Source of the DNA: Choricystis sp. odSpoLacu1
Taxonomy: Eukaryota; Chlorophyta; Trebouxiophyceae
Reading direction: 5' to 3'
Assembly (NCBI GenBank): GCA_958009055.1
Contig: OY253660.1
Span: 186,001-250,000, forward strand
Length of the DNA: 64,000 nt
Position numbers and translations under genes: made by a program. Below the pieces are notes generated by a model. The model did not search any database. It was not told where the DNA came from and saw only the letters and a program-made list of their open reading frames with translations. Every line of letters starts with the position of its first letter. Position 1 is the stretch's first letter. Below are positions 52,056 through 63,378 of this stretch, in pieces.

Positions 52056-53875
52056 ATGGACGCCGCCGCCGGCCCCGACCCCCTCCCGCCCGGCCACGTC
52101 GGCCGCGGCATGCCGGCCCCCGCCTTTCTGGAGGCGGCCGCCCAGGCCGCCACTTTCATCACGGGTGCGTCCTCCCCCCTCGCCGACCCCGCACGCCCCC
52201 GGCACACCCGCCCTCCCACCACCACCCCCCACACACTCCACCACACCAGGCTACTACTCTCAACTGAGCGGCGCCTCCCCCCCCCCCGTGCTGTCAGCAG
52301 TCACCCCACACTACCTGCGCCCGCGCCTGCCGCCCACCCTCCCCGACATAGGCCAACCCTTTGCCTCCATCCTGGCCGACGTGCACGCCCACGTCATGCC
52401 GGGCATCACGCACTGGCAGCACCCGTCTTTCTTTGCCTTTTTTCCGGCGAATTCATCCTACCCGGGGGTGTTGGGGGAGATGCTGTCGGCGGGGCTCAAC
52501 ACCATCGGGTTTTCGTGGGTGGCGTCGCCGGCGGCGACTGAGCTGGAGTTGGTGGTGGTGAGTGCGAGTGTGTGTGTGTGTGTGTGTGTGGGGGGGGGGG
52601 AGAGACACGGGGGGAGAGCGAGAGAAGAGGAGGCAGCCCTCTCCCTCATCCTTCCCACCCCCTTTCCCCACGCAGCTCGACCAACTCGCGACCGCCCTCG
52701 CCCTCCCCCCCAAGTTTCTGTCGCCACAAGCCCCGCCCGCCGACCCCGCACGCCGGGGCGGAGGCGTCATCCAGTGCACCGCGTCGGACGCGACCCTGGT
52801 GGCCCTGCTGGCCGCCCGCGCGCGCGTGCGGGCGCGCGAGCTGGGCGGGGGCGGCGCGGCGGGTGGTGATGATGCCGCCTCCACCTCCGCGCTGTACTCT
52901 CTGGACGCACGCCTCGTCATCTACACCTCGGACCAAGCCCACGCCGCTGTGGCCAAGGCGGCCGCCGTGGCGGGGGTGCACCGTGTGCGGCTGCTGCCGA
53001 CGACGCGAGCGGATGCGTGGGCGCTCGCGCCGGGGGTGCTGCAGACCGCGATGGCGGCCGACGCGTCTGCCGGCCTCCTCCCCACCCTCGTCGTCGCCAC
53101 CATTGGCACCACATCCACGGGCGCGTTCGACCCGGTGGCAGAGCTGGCGGCTGTCGCGGCAGCAGGGGGCGCGTGGCTGCACGTGGATGCTGCGTGGGCA
53201 GGCGTGGCCGCGCTCTGCCCCGACCTGCGCGCGGGCGACAGTGTTGCCTGTGCGCAGTTCACAAGGGGCGCTTTTGCACGCGCGTGGGCAGGGCTGGCGT
53301 CCGTCGACAGCATTTCCACCAACATGCACAAGTGGGGGTTGACCAATTTTGACTGTTCGCCCCTGTGGCTGGCGGACGCGTCGTCGGCGCGGGCCGCGTT
53401 CTCGCCCGCCACTGTCGCGTCCTTTGCCCCGCTCGCCTCGCCCACCGCCTCCCTGGACTTGAAAGATCTGCAGGTGCCGTTGGGGCGCCGGTTCAGGGCG
53501 CTGAAACTGTGGTGCGTGCTGCGCGTCGCTGGGCTGTCGGGACTGCGCGCCCACATCAAAACCTGCATCGCCCTCGCCGACCGTGCCGCCGCCGCCCTGG
53601 CCGCCGACACGTCCCGCTTCAGGCTGGCAGGCCCACCCTCTCTGAGCCTGGTGTGTTTCAAGCTGGTGGAGGCAGCGCCTGCTGGCGCGTTGGCTGGTGT
53701 GGTGGCGCGCGTCAACGCCAGTGGCGCCGCGTTCCTGGTCACCACCAGTGTCGGGGGCGCCCCCGTCGGCCGCATCGCGGTCGGCTGCCCCGACACGAGG
53801 GCGGTGCATGTGGATGGCGTCGTGGCCGCGCTGGCGGCGGCGGTGGATGAGGAGAGGAGGGTGGGTGGGTGGTAG
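52056..53875 (+). CDS. aromatic-L-amino-acid decarboxylase (group II, PLP)
   Basis: Exons 52056-52164, 52250-52557 and 52676-53875 sum to an exact multiple of three (538 aa). Family blocks: TPHYLRPRLPPTLPDIG, HWQHPSFFAFFPANSSYPGV, LGEMLSAGLNTIGFSWVASP, VVATIGTTSTGAFDPVAEL, WLHVDAAWAGVAALCPDLR and the PLP-lysine site NMHKWGLTNFDCSPLW. This corresponds to plant/animal tyrosine, tryptophan or DOPA decarboxylases; the substrate cannot be read off. The motif His-Lys is intact, so it should be active. An 11-C run (52277-52287) inside SPPPVLSAVTP stays in frame, unlike similar runs in other genes. No targeting signal is evident. Confidence 0.93.
52277..52287 (+). repeat. 11-nt C run that preserves frame (control)
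   Basis: Encodes Pro residues between YYSQLSGAS and VLSAVTPHYLRP of the decarboxylase. Both flanks match the family in one frame, and the full exon sum is divisible by three, so this long run has a frame-compatible length. Confidence 0.9.
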
Positions 53876-54711
53876 ACGTGGAGAGGGAGAGGAGAGGGGG
53901 CGTGTTGTGGCGTGGAACAGGCGAGGCGAGGCGAGGCGTTCCAGGCGTTTGTTCCAGGCGAGGCGTGGAACAAAAAACAGGTGGAGGGGAGGGAGTGTGT
54001 GTGTGCAGGGAGCCGGCTGTTTCACGACCAATGAAGCTGGTTGGAAGGCGCGCGCAAACAGGGGCTATGCGGCGCGACGACGCCGGCGTGCTGCCTCGCT
54101 CGCGACCGCTCTTCGGTCGGAAGCGAAGAGCGAAAAGGTCTTTGCTCCACACACCCCACACACTTCTTTTCTGTGCCCCTCTCCGCGCGCGCACAGCCCC
54201 CCCGCCCCTCGGTCCACACACCGCGTGGACACACAGGTACGCGTGTGTGCCAGCGCATGGTGGTGGTGCGTGCCCACGGGCGTCGGTGGCCGTCCGCGGG
54301 GTCGCGCCGCGGCGACGCCCTGGCCACGCGCTCCCTCTGCGCCTGCGCCCCCGCGCCCACTCCCACCCGCGCGCCGCCCCCCACCGTGACCCGCGTGGCC
54401 TGCCTGCGCGCGATCGAGGGCGGCCGAGGCACAGGCCGCGCGCGGTGGGTGGGTCCCCATCGTCTCCTTCGCGAGGAGCGCGGTGGGCGCGTCGCTCCCT
54501 CGCGACGCGCCTCTGTTTCGTTCGCCCCCGCGCGCCGACCCCGCCCCCCCCCGCCACCCCGCCCCCACACCCGCGCACGCCTGGGGTGTGCACGCGCCTG
54601 CCCTGAACCCACCGGCAAACCCGCCAACCGCCACACTCTCAACCCTGCCGCCGAATTTTCCACACAGGCACCTCTCTTCCACCCACACGCCCCCCCCCCC
54701 CCCCATCCGCC
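53876..54711. other. intergenic, decarboxylase / desaturase, with short repeats
   Basis: 836 bp between co-directional genes. At 53912-53971 GGCGAGGCG and TTCCAGGCG units repeat, with TGGAACA/TGTTCCA in inverted orientation. At 54107-54132 a 9-bp stem (CGCTCTTCG / CGAAGAGCG) occurs. A 16-C tract lies just before the desaturase start. Long overlapping frames here are Arg/Ala/Pro shadows; I see no gene. Confidence 0.5.
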
Positions 54712-56309
54712 ATGCTGCGCACCGGGCGCCCCACCACCATCGTCGCGGCCGCCGCCCCCGGCAAGTCGGCTCGCGGCCCGACCCGCCCGGCCGCCGTCGT
54801 GACGCCCACCGAGACGGCGCGCGCGCCGCAAAACGGGCCGCGCTCCGGGCCCCTGGTTATGGACGACCAGGTGAGAGAGATGGAGGGTGGGGAGAGAGAG
54901 AGAGGTGCTGCGTGCGTGCGCGGCGGCGATGCGTGGCGCCAGGCAGGCAGGGGGAGGCGGGCACGCAGAGGCAAAACACCACAGCGCCACGGAGCCGCGG
55001 CGGCGCGCGTTTTCGGCCTCTCGAGCGCGGGGCGTGCTCACTCGCCGCCCCTGCCGCCCCTCCCCTCCACTCCCAGGTCCTGCACTCCTGCACGGCTGAA
55101 CGCCTGGACGTCGTCAAGTCGCTGGACGACCACATCGAGAAGAATGTGTTCCCGATCCTCAAGGTGAGAGAGAGATGGGGGGAGGAGGGAGAGCCGGGCA
55201 GCGGAGCGTGCGTCGGCGTCGCCCGCCCTCGCTGCCGCTCCCTCCCAACCACCCTGTCCCCGCCTGGCAAAGACGCTTGCCTCCCACACACAACCACGAC
55301 ACACTCGCACACCCTCCCCCCCACCCCCCCCCCACCCCCCCCCCAGGACACCGACGACTGCTGGCAACCCGCCGACTTCCTGCCCGACTCTGCGTCCCCC
55401 GACTTCCTGGACGAAGTCCAAGCCCTGCGCGCCCGCACCGCCAACCTGCTGGACGACTACTTTGTCGTGCTGGTGGGCGACATGATCACGGAGGAGGCGC
55501 TGCCCACCTACATGGCCATGCTCAACACGCTGGATGGCGTGCGCGACGAGACGGGCGCGTCTCAAACCCCCTGGGCCCGCTGGACGCGCGCCTGGACGGC
55601 GGAGGAGAACCGGCACGGCGACCTGATGAACAAGTACTGCTACCTCAGCGGCCGCGTCAACATGCGGTCGGTGGAGAAGACGATCCAAAACCTGATTGGC
55701 AGCGGGATGGACCCCAAGACGGAAAACAACCCGTACTATGGCTTCATCTACACCTCGTTCCAGGAGCGCGCCACCAAGATCTCGCACGGCAACACGGCCG
55801 CGCATGCCGCTGAACACGGCGACCCCGTGCTGTCCAAGATTTGTGCGTCGATCGCGGGCGACGAGGCGCGCCACGAGCGCGCGTACCAAAAAATCATCGA
55901 CGCGCTGTTCGAGGCCGACCCTTCCGGCTCCATGATCGCCTTCTCCGACATGATGCACCGCCAGATCGTCATGCCCGCCCACCTGATGGATGACGGGGAG
56001 CATGGCGCCATCAACGCGTGCGCCAAGGAGCGCCTGTTCAAAGACTTTTCGTCCGTCGCCCAAACCACCGGCACCTACACCGGCCACGACTACGTCGCCA
56101 TCATGGAGTTCCTGATGAAGCACTGGGACATCGAGACGCGCACCGGCCTGTCGTCTGACGCCCAAAAAGCGCAGGAGGATGTGGGCAACCTGCTCGTCAA
56201 GATGCGCAAACTGACGTCCATCCAGGACCGCCGCATCAAGTCGCGCGCCCCCACCAACGTCAAGTTCTCGTGGGTGTTCAACCGGGATGTGCCCGTCATC
56301 CCGCTGTGA
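54712..56309 (+). CDS. FAB2: stearoyl-ACP (acyl-ACP) desaturase, plastid
   Basis: Soluble di-iron enzyme making the first double bond in plastid fatty acids. Exons 54712-54870, 55077-55163 and 55347-56309 (all phase 0) give 402 aa. The N-terminus [20 protein letters not shown] is a plastid transit peptide. The core has [30 protein letters not shown], the iron ligands in [14 protein letters not shown] and [32 protein letters not shown] and [19 protein letters not shown]. Length and order match plant SAD. Strong support for a photosynthetic plastid-bearing host. Confidence 0.97.
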
Positions 56310-57309
56310 AGTGGGAGAGCGGGAGTGTGAACAACGCAGACCGTGGAGAGAGGGGGGGGGGAGAGGCGCGACCCGTTGTTGCCCCCGCCCTCCCTCTCCC
56401 CCACCCACCACCAGTAGGAACATCATCAACAAGCAGAGACCCCCCCCCCATCCATCTTTCTTTCCTTTACATGTTGCCCCCTTCCCCCCCCCCCCCCCCC
56501 ATTCATGCCCCCCCCCCTTCCCGTCTTTTCTTTTCATTCGTTTTGGCGTTTTCCACCCCCACCCCCCCCCAAAAAAAATACAAGACCAAATTTCCAAAAC
56601 ACCCCAGCCTCTTTTTTACACGACCTTTTGGTGGCGCGCGCACTTTGCACAGGGGGGAGAGAACGTGCGCGGGGCGCGGGGGGTCGTGTGAGAGAGCGAA
56701 GCAGTGTGTTGTTTCGGCCGCGCACCTGCCGCACCCCCTTGACACGCCCCCACGCCCGTTGTTTGTCGATCCTTTTCGCACAACACGCCCTTCCCCCCCC
56801 CCCCCCACCGTGCGAAAAGGGAGTCCCCCCCCCCCCCCTCCCACACACCGCCTTTGGGCGGTGGTGTGGACTCGGGCCCGCGGCGCGTGCCCCCCACCCC
56901 CTCCCAGAGAGAGAGAGAGAGAGAGAGAGAGAGTTGCGAGAGTGCGAGCGAGCGAGAGTGAGTGTGTGCATTTCGGGCGCGAGAGAGAGTGGGGCGGTGG
57001 GTGCCGGGTTTTTCCTTTTCGGCGGGCGGGTGTGTTAGGAGGGTGTTTTGAGGGAGCGGAGTGGTGGAGCGCTGGGGTGCAGGGGGTGCCCGCCTCTCGC
57101 GGCTTGCCCTCCGCGCTCACGCGCCCTGTTCCCGCTGTGGCTCCCCCCCACCAACCACAAAGCCTGTGCAAACAAAAACACACACAAAAAAGACGTCCGA
57201 AAATGAAGGAGGGGAGAGAATGGGTTTTGTCTCGCTCAAAAAACACGTGGTTTGGTTTTTGCACACACACACCCCGCCCCCCCTAAAACACATCCCTCTC
57301 CCTCCCGTG
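56310..57309. other. convergent intergenic region rich in C runs and GA repeat
   Basis: 1,000 bp between the convergent desaturase and TBL1-like genes. It contains many C runs (for example about 56486-56500, 56795-56806, 56825-56839), a (GA)14 repeat at 56906-56933 and A-rich sequence at 57170-57190. No coding similarity, tRNA or known RNA is visible; frames across it are low complexity. Confidence 0.6.
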
Positions 57310-59261
57310 TCACACCCGCACATCCAGCACCGTGACCGACCGGTCCGCAAACGCGGCCGCCAGCCTCGCCCCATCCGGCGCCCACGCCACATCAAACGCG
57401 CCCCCCCTCCCCGCAAACGTGCGCACGAGGGCGCCGTCGTCCACGCTCCACACATGGACACGCCGGTCGAACCCAGCGGTGGCCAGCAGGCGGCCGTCGG
57501 GGGAGAAGGAGGCGGAGTAGACGGCCTGCGAGTGGCGGGCGAGGGTGCGGGTGCAGGCGCCCGTGGCAGCGTCCCACAGTTTGACGGTCGCGTCGAACGA
57601 TGCCGTCGCCAGAGTCGGGGGGCAGGGGGCTGCAGCGGGCGCCCATGTCGCGGCGTAGATCTCTTTGGCGTGGCCTTCGAGAGTGGAGGCACAGGTGTAG
57701 GTCTCCACACTGCCCTCCCCCCCGGCCGACCGCCACAGGCGCGCGGTGCCGTCGTCCGAGGCGGACGCCAGCACACCCGCTGCAGGGCCAGTGCCAGGGG
57801 CCCAAGCAACGGCGTTCACTTCGTCCGTGTGGCCGCGCAGGGTGGCGCCCGGGGACGTGGTCCCAACTTCACACACGCGCACGGTGCGGTCAGAGGAGGA
57901 CGTCGCAAAGACGGCGTCATCGCGCCACGCGACGTCGAGGATGGGGGCTGTGTGAGGTTGTGTGGTGGGGAAAGAGAAGGTGGGTGTTTGTTTTTGTTTG
58001 TTCGTCGCTCTCCCTCTGTCCACCCTCCCACCCTCGCTCCCACACCACCACTCACCCGTGTGCACGTCAAACTCTTGCCGCGCGGCGCCGCACGCCACAT
58101 CCCACACGATGGCGGTCCTGTCGACTGAGCCGGAGAGCAGGTGAGCGCCTCCCGGGGCCCAGGCGAGGGAGAAGACGGGCCCCCCGTGGCCGGCCAGCGT
58201 TGTCAGCAGCTGCCCTGCACGTGACCACAGGCGCGCACACCCATCGTACGACCCCGACGCCAGGGTGGCGCCATCCGGGGACCAGTGCAGCGTGGTGACG
58301 TCGCGCGGGTCGCCGCCGGCGGGGGGCGTGTGTCGCAGGATGGAGGGGGGGGCAGCACCCGCGGGCACGCCGCCCCCGACACGCCACAGGCGCGCGGTGC
58401 CGTCGCTCGCGCCCGACGCCAGCAGGTCGCCCGCGGGGGCCCACGCCACGGTGAACACTTCGGCGGTGTGGCCGTCCAGCGGGGTGACGTCGTCCGGGGG
58501 GAAGGGGGGGCCGTCCCCCGCGCCGGTGCGGCCGCCGCCGCCGCCGCCCGCGGCCGCGGCGCGCCGTTCCCGCCGCTCGGCCACCGCCTTTTTGAGTTCG
58601 TCCACGTCTTTGGTCAGCAGGTCGGAGGGGGTGAGGGCCGCAAAGTCGCCGCCGACGGCACCGTCCTGGAGAGAGGGGAGGAGAAAGGTGAGGGAAAAAC
58701 AAAAACACGGCGACAAAAAACGCCCACACCCGCCTCTTCTCTTCCTCCCTCCTCTCACCTCGCCCACGTTGGCCTCCAGCTCCAGGTACTGAAGTCCCTT
58801 CTGCACAAACGAGACCAGGGCGCCCGGGGGCACGCCATCGTCCCCTCCCGGCTCGTCCGCGCGGTGGACCAACGATTCATAGCCGAAGACGAAGGCGGCG
58901 TGGGTGAAGCCTGGTGGGTGGGGCGTGTGTGCGTGAGTGTCAGTGGTGAAGGCAGGCGGCGCGGGGGCGGGGGCCAAGGCTCCAGGATGAATTCGACAGA
59001 CGGCGAGCGGCGGGGGGGGCGGGCGCGGCCCCCACTCCTCCACCCGCCGCCCTCGCGCGCCGTGCTGTGCACCAGCACAGGTGTTTCCCGCGTCCGCGCC
59101 CACAGAAAACGGGGGGCCTGGGGCCCACAATCAGGGCGCGCCGCTCCCTTCTCTGTGTGCTGGCGTCTGCGTCCATCCGCTCCCCTCCCCTCCCCTCCCA
59201 ACGCACCGCTCTCCTGCAGGTAGCGGTAGACAAGGTAGTTGAGGTCTTCTGACGTCAACAT
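57310..59261 (-). CDS. TBL1/HOS15-type LisH-WD40 corepressor protein
   Basis: Exon 1 (59261-59207, MLTSEDLNYLVYRYLQES) joins in phase 1 to exon 2 (from 58910, GFTHAAFVFGYESLVHRADE), forming the LisH and F-box-like region ending GLQYLELEANVGE. Later exons carry LLTKDVDELKKAVAERRERR and about eight WD40 repeats: HTAEVFTVAWAPAGDLLASG, TTLHWSPDGATLASGSYDGC, VFSLAWAPGGAHLLSGSVDR, VNAVAWAPGTGPAAGVLASA, AVYSASFSPDGRLLATAGFD. This is the TBL1X/TBLR1 and Arabidopsis HOS15 architecture, a chromatin corepressor component working with histone deacetylases. Complete, all repeats intact. Confidence 0.92.
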
Positions 59262-60026
59262 GATGGGTGAGGAGGGACCTGGGAGCGTGCGAATAAACGG
59301 CGCGGGGGGGCGCGCCAGCCCCGCTCGAAGAGAAGAGTGAAGAGCGAGAGCCCCGTTTTTTTCGGCTCACGGTCTCACAACCTTTTTCCCCTTTCTGCGC
59401 CGCGCATCCAGGTGAGCTCCCCCCCCAGATCACGGTCCCACGCCCCAGCGCGGTGGTCCTGCCCTGCCTCCAGCCCCGTCCACGCGCGGGGCAGGGGAGT
59501 TGGGCGTTGGTTTTGCACTCGCTGTGCCGACGCCGGCGGCCCCGCACCCTGCTTTTGCGCCGCCTGCACGCAATCAGGTCCCTTTTGCCGCGCCTCCACC
59601 CCGCGCCAACGTGGGCCACGTTGCGTTGGGTGTGATTGCTGGTCAATGGGACGGGCGGCGGCGTGGCAGGTGGCGGCGACGGCTGGGAGGGGGCGCGGAG
59701 GGGCTGCGCCGAGAGAGGCGAGCAGGCACGCCTCTTTTGCAAGAGGCCGCCGCCCCCTGCGCACGCCTCCCGCCCGCCCTCCCTCCCCTCCGCCCCTCCC
59801 GCCTCCCGTGATTGGCCAGCTCGTTCGCATCTGTCGGGCGAGCTGGGCTGTCGCGTGGGCGTGGATGGCTCGACGGGAGGGAGGAAACAGGCTCTGCCCC
59901 CAAGCGCAGGCACCCGGCGGCCGCGATCACGCGAAAAAAAAACGCGCTCCGCCGCCGCTCACTCCCTCCTCCCCCCACCCCCCCAGATCCGGCACACACA
60001 CACGTAAGCGACCAACAACCGCAGCC
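59262..60026. promoter_or_regulatory. divergent region TBL1-like / RPL12
   Basis: 765 bp between divergent starts. CACGTAAGCG at 60001-60010 just before the RPL12 ATG resembles a splice donor but lies only 20 nt upstream of it. No gene recognised; the promoters of both genes must lie here. Confidence 0.35.
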
Positions 60027-60527
60027 ATGCCGCCCAAGTTCGACCCGTCCGAGCTGGTGGAGGTGTACGTGCGCGCCACGGGCGGCGAAGTCGGCGCCGC
60101 GTCGTCCCTCGCCCCCAAAATCGGTCCCCTGGGCCTCTCCCCCAAGAAGATTGGTGAAGACATCGCCAAGGAGACCGCCAAAGAGTGGAAGGGGCTGCGC
60201 GTGACGGTGAAGCTGAGCGTGCAGAACCGCATCGCCAAAGTGTCCGTCATCCCGTCCGCCGCCGCCCTCGTCATCAAGGCGCTCAAAGAGCCCGTCCGCG
60301 ACCGCAAGAAGGAGAAGGGCATCCTGCACACCGGCAACCTGGCCCTGGACGATGTCGTGGAGATCGCGCGAGTGATGCGCGACCGGTCGTGCGCGAAAGA
60401 CCTGTCGGGCACCGTCAAGGAGATTCTGGGCACGTGCGTGTCGGTGGGGTGCACGGTGGACGGGTCCGACCCGCGCGAGGTGCAGGCCGGCATTGACGAG
60501 GGCGAGGTGGAGGTTCCGGAGGAGTGA
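60027..60527 (+). CDS. RPL12: 60S ribosomal protein L12 (uL11)
   Basis: A single exon of 166 aa, normal for eukaryotic L12. [80 protein letters not shown] and [20 protein letters not shown] match the family closely. It forms the base of the ribosomal stalk at the GTPase centre and binds 26S rRNA. Codon use is strongly C/G-ending. Confidence 0.97.
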   Translation: MPPKFDPSELVEVYVRATGGEVGAASSLAPKIGPLGLSPKKIGEDIAKETAKEWKGLRVTVKLSVQNRIAKVSVIPSAAALVIKALKEPVRDRKKEKGILHTGNLALDDVVEIARVMRDRSCAKDLSGTVKEILGTCVSVGCTVDGSDPREVQAGIDEGEVEVPEE

Positions 60528-61114
60528 AGGAGAGGGTGGAGGGTAAACCTTTTTTTGCTTCTTCCCTGTTCCTTTTTCCTCCTTGACACCCCACTTGTGA
60601 GCCGGCTTGCGCGTTTTTTGAATTCATCCAAATGAACATAGGTGGTGGGGGATCTCTCTCATCATCATCTCTCTCTCTCTCTGCTTGCGTTTACACCGTT
60701 CAAAATGAAGCAAAAAAGCAAAAACAAGGGGGCCCAAGGCGCGGGGAGGGGGGGGTGCGTTGAGTGGGGGCAAAAAAACATCGTCTCTCTCTCTCTCTCT
60801 CTCATCTCTCTCTGCATGTGTGTGCGTTTTCATCTGCTTACGCCGCTTTCGGCGTGTGCCCTGCCGACAAAAAGGTGGGGAAAAGGGGTGGGGGTGGGGG
60901 TTAAGGGTCAAAAAGAAAAAGAGGAAGAGAAAGGGGGAGGACGCCGCCTGCCCGCCCACGGGCGGGCAGGCGGCAAACAGGCTGCACAAAAAAAGGGCGC
61001 AACGGGTGTGGGGGGGCGCCAGACGATGGGTGGGAGCACGTTTATTTCTGGGGGAAAACGAAAAAAAGAGCTTTGAGAAAAAAGAACAGGCAAAAACCAA
61101 ACACAAAAACACTC
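60528..61114. other. convergent intergenic region, RPL12 / AGPase-like
   Basis: 587 bp between convergent stops. Contains CT arrays at 60666-60681 and 60783-60803, purine-rich sequence 60905-60940 and the hairpin at 60943-60974. No gene seen. Confidence 0.55.
60943..60974. repeat. perfect 15-bp inverted repeat (hairpin), loop 2 nt
   Basis: GCCGCCTGCCCGCCC pairs exactly with GGGCGGGCAGGCGGC across AC. All but two base pairs are G-C, so it would be very stable in RNA. It lies in the 3' flank of both convergent genes. Confidence 0.9.
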
Positions 61115-63287
61115 TCAAAACACGGTGCCCGGCGGCACGCACGCCCCCCGCGGCACGACGATGATGCTGTCGGACACGACGAAGCCAAGGTCGGCGGCGT
61201 GGTCGGCTTCCACGACTCTCGCCGCGTTGGTGAGGGAAACACCCGCGCCGACGCACGCGTTGCGATCCACCACCACGCCGCGCAGCGTGGACCCCGCCCC
61301 GATGCCGGGCACAGCCACCCCCGCCTCCGCCGCCGCATCCCAGGACCGGGAGTACATGAGGGCGTCCGAGCCTAGGAGGACACAGTTTTCCAGGGTCGCG
61401 CCGCGCCCGACGTGCGTCCCGTTGCCCAGCACGCAGCGGGACAGGGTGGCCCCCGTGACCACGCAGCCTTCGCCCAACAAAGTGTCGGTGACGCGGGACG
61501 CGTGCATGCGGGAGGGGGGCAGCGGGGCGCCCCGCGCGGGCGGGGCGACAAAGACGGTGGCGACGGGGGCTGGGGCATCCACCGCTGCCAACTCCAGCGC
61601 CGCCTCATAATACTCCCTCAGCGACGCCACCTCCCGCCACCAGCCGTCGTGGTGCAGCGTGTTGACGGACATGCCCGCGCGCAGGGCGGCGGGGATGACG
61701 TCCCGGCCGAAATGCTCCATGACGCGGGGAGCCGAGCCGTCGTCGTCGTCACTCGCGGTGGGCGACGGCTCCCCATCCACCGATGCGCCCAGCAGGGCGG
61801 TCAGGGCGGCGGTTGTGAACACGTACACCCCCATGGAGGCTTCGTAGGGGGCGGTCGGGGTGGCGGCGGCCGAGGCGTGGGCGAACGCATCCACAGCATC
61901 GCCCGCCGGTTTCTCAGCAAAGGCGAGCAGAGCGCCCGTCGCGGGATCCACTCTGACTAGGCCGCGCCGCTCAGCCCCCGCCCTCGGCACGGAGTGGGTG
62001 GCCAGCGTGACGTCGGCGCCGGAGGCGACGTGGGCGGCAACCAACTTTCCATAGTCGAGCGACGTCAGAGCAGAGCCTGACGATACCAGCACGTGCGCGG
62101 GGGGTGGCCCCCCCCTCTGGTTGCGCAGGATGACGCCCAGGTTGGCGCGCGTCGCGTCGGCGGAGCCAGCATACCAGGAGGAGGAGGAGGGGGTTTGGGT
62201 GCAGGCGAGGGTGTCGACAAAGCCTTGGACTGAGCGAGACCCAAACAGGGCGGGCGGGTAGGACTTGGCCAGGTGGGCGTTGAGCTCGTGCGAGTTGAAC
62301 TGGGTGAGGACGTAGCTGTGTGGGTGGTGAGGGTGGGTGGGGATAACAGTGAGGAAAAAGCGGTAAAGCGGGCGCCTTCGCTGGCGGGGGTGTCGCACCG
62401 CGCATGCGGTCCCCTCCCCCACACGCGTCTGCGCCGACCGCGCCCGCGGGACACGGGCTTTCTCAACACACTCACATCGAGTTCAGGCCGCCCTTCATGC
62501 AGTTGGCGATGGGCACGTCGACGAGCGTGGTGTTGCCTGTGGGGGGAGGGGGTCGAAAGTGGTTGGCGCTTTGCGCCCAGGAATCGGGCGCCGTTTGTGC
62601 CCCCCTGCGCGCCGTGTGCCCCCCCTTTCCCCCGCCACGCTCGTCGCAGCGTGTATGCACGTGTCGAGCGGGGGAGTGGCGCGCGATGGGCGTGGAACCC
62701 TCGCGCCCGCGTTCCCTTGGCGCGAAAGCGCCCCGCGAAGACGAAAGCGGCAGGTTGGTTCCGCCTCCCCATTCAACGCGCGTGCGCCCCTCTCTCTCGC
62801 ACTAGCGCCCCATCTGCCACCAACCACCCTCACACACTCACCGAGCTTGAGCGCGGCGGGCGCGGTGTAGCGGGCCAGCGGGTTGGCGTCGAGGGACGCG
62901 CCGCCCGCGAGGATGACGGCGACGGCGTCGCCGGGGGCGAGGGCCGGGTGGCTGTGGAAAGATGAGTGTGTGGCGTGGGTGAGAAGTCGGGGGTGTTGAG
63001 TGTGGGGGTCAACCCACGGCGCAAATGCCTGCCTACCCCTCCTCTCCCTCTCACCTCGCCGTCTTGCGCCGCGCGTCCGCGCGGCGCAAGACGGCTCCAC
63101 GCGGCACCGCGTTCCCGACACGACGACCAGCCTCGGCCGGCCGCGGCGGAGTGGGCGGCTCGCGCGTAGACGTGGGGGACCGTGAGCGAGGCGCGCCGTT
63201 GGCAGTGGCCGCGCGGGGCGCGCGCGGGCGGCTGGCGCGGGGCGGCGCGCCGGCCGGTGGTCGGCTTATGGGCCGCAGGCCGTGCAT
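61115..63287 (-). CDS. ADP-glucose pyrophosphorylase-like protein, catalytic residues lost
   Basis: Exons 63287-63055, 62951-62842, 62536-62476 and 62315-61115 sum to 534 aa with consistent phases. An Arg/Pro-rich plastid-like N-terminus is followed by DAVAVILAGGASLDANPLAR, LVDVPIANCMKGGLNSIYVL, TQFNSHELNAHLAKSYPPAL, FAEKPAGDAVDAF, YEASMGVYVFTTAAL and a left-handed beta-helix C-terminus (GEGCVVTGATLSRCVLGNGT, GIGAGSTLRGVVVDRNACVG). This is the AGPase fold, first step of starch synthesis. But the nucleotide loop GGAGTRLxPLTxxRAKPA has become GGASLDANPLARYTAPAA, and SGDHLYRMDY is SSGSALTSLDY, so the catalytic Arg, Lys and Asp are missing. Most likely a regulatory (large-subunit-like) protein. 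Confidence 0.9.
63058..63095. repeat. perfect 18-bp inverted repeat at the exon 1 splice donor
   Basis: Arms 63058-63075 and 63078-63095 are exact reverse complements with a 2-nt loop. On the coding strand the stem forms the last codons of exon 1 of the AGPase-like gene, ending three bases before its GTGAGA donor (exon ends 63055). Confidence 0.92.
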
Positions 63288-63378
63288 GGGGAGGGCTTGT
63301 TGAGAGAAACGGCCGGGGGCGCGCAGTCGGAGGATTTGCGAAAGAAAAAAGTGGACGAAGTGTGGCCGCTTTATTGAC

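Noticed and set aside
56310..57309. Overlapping frames of 90-340 codons between desaturase and TBL1-like gene
   Set aside because: They depend on homopolymer and GA repeats and contain no recognisable sequence.
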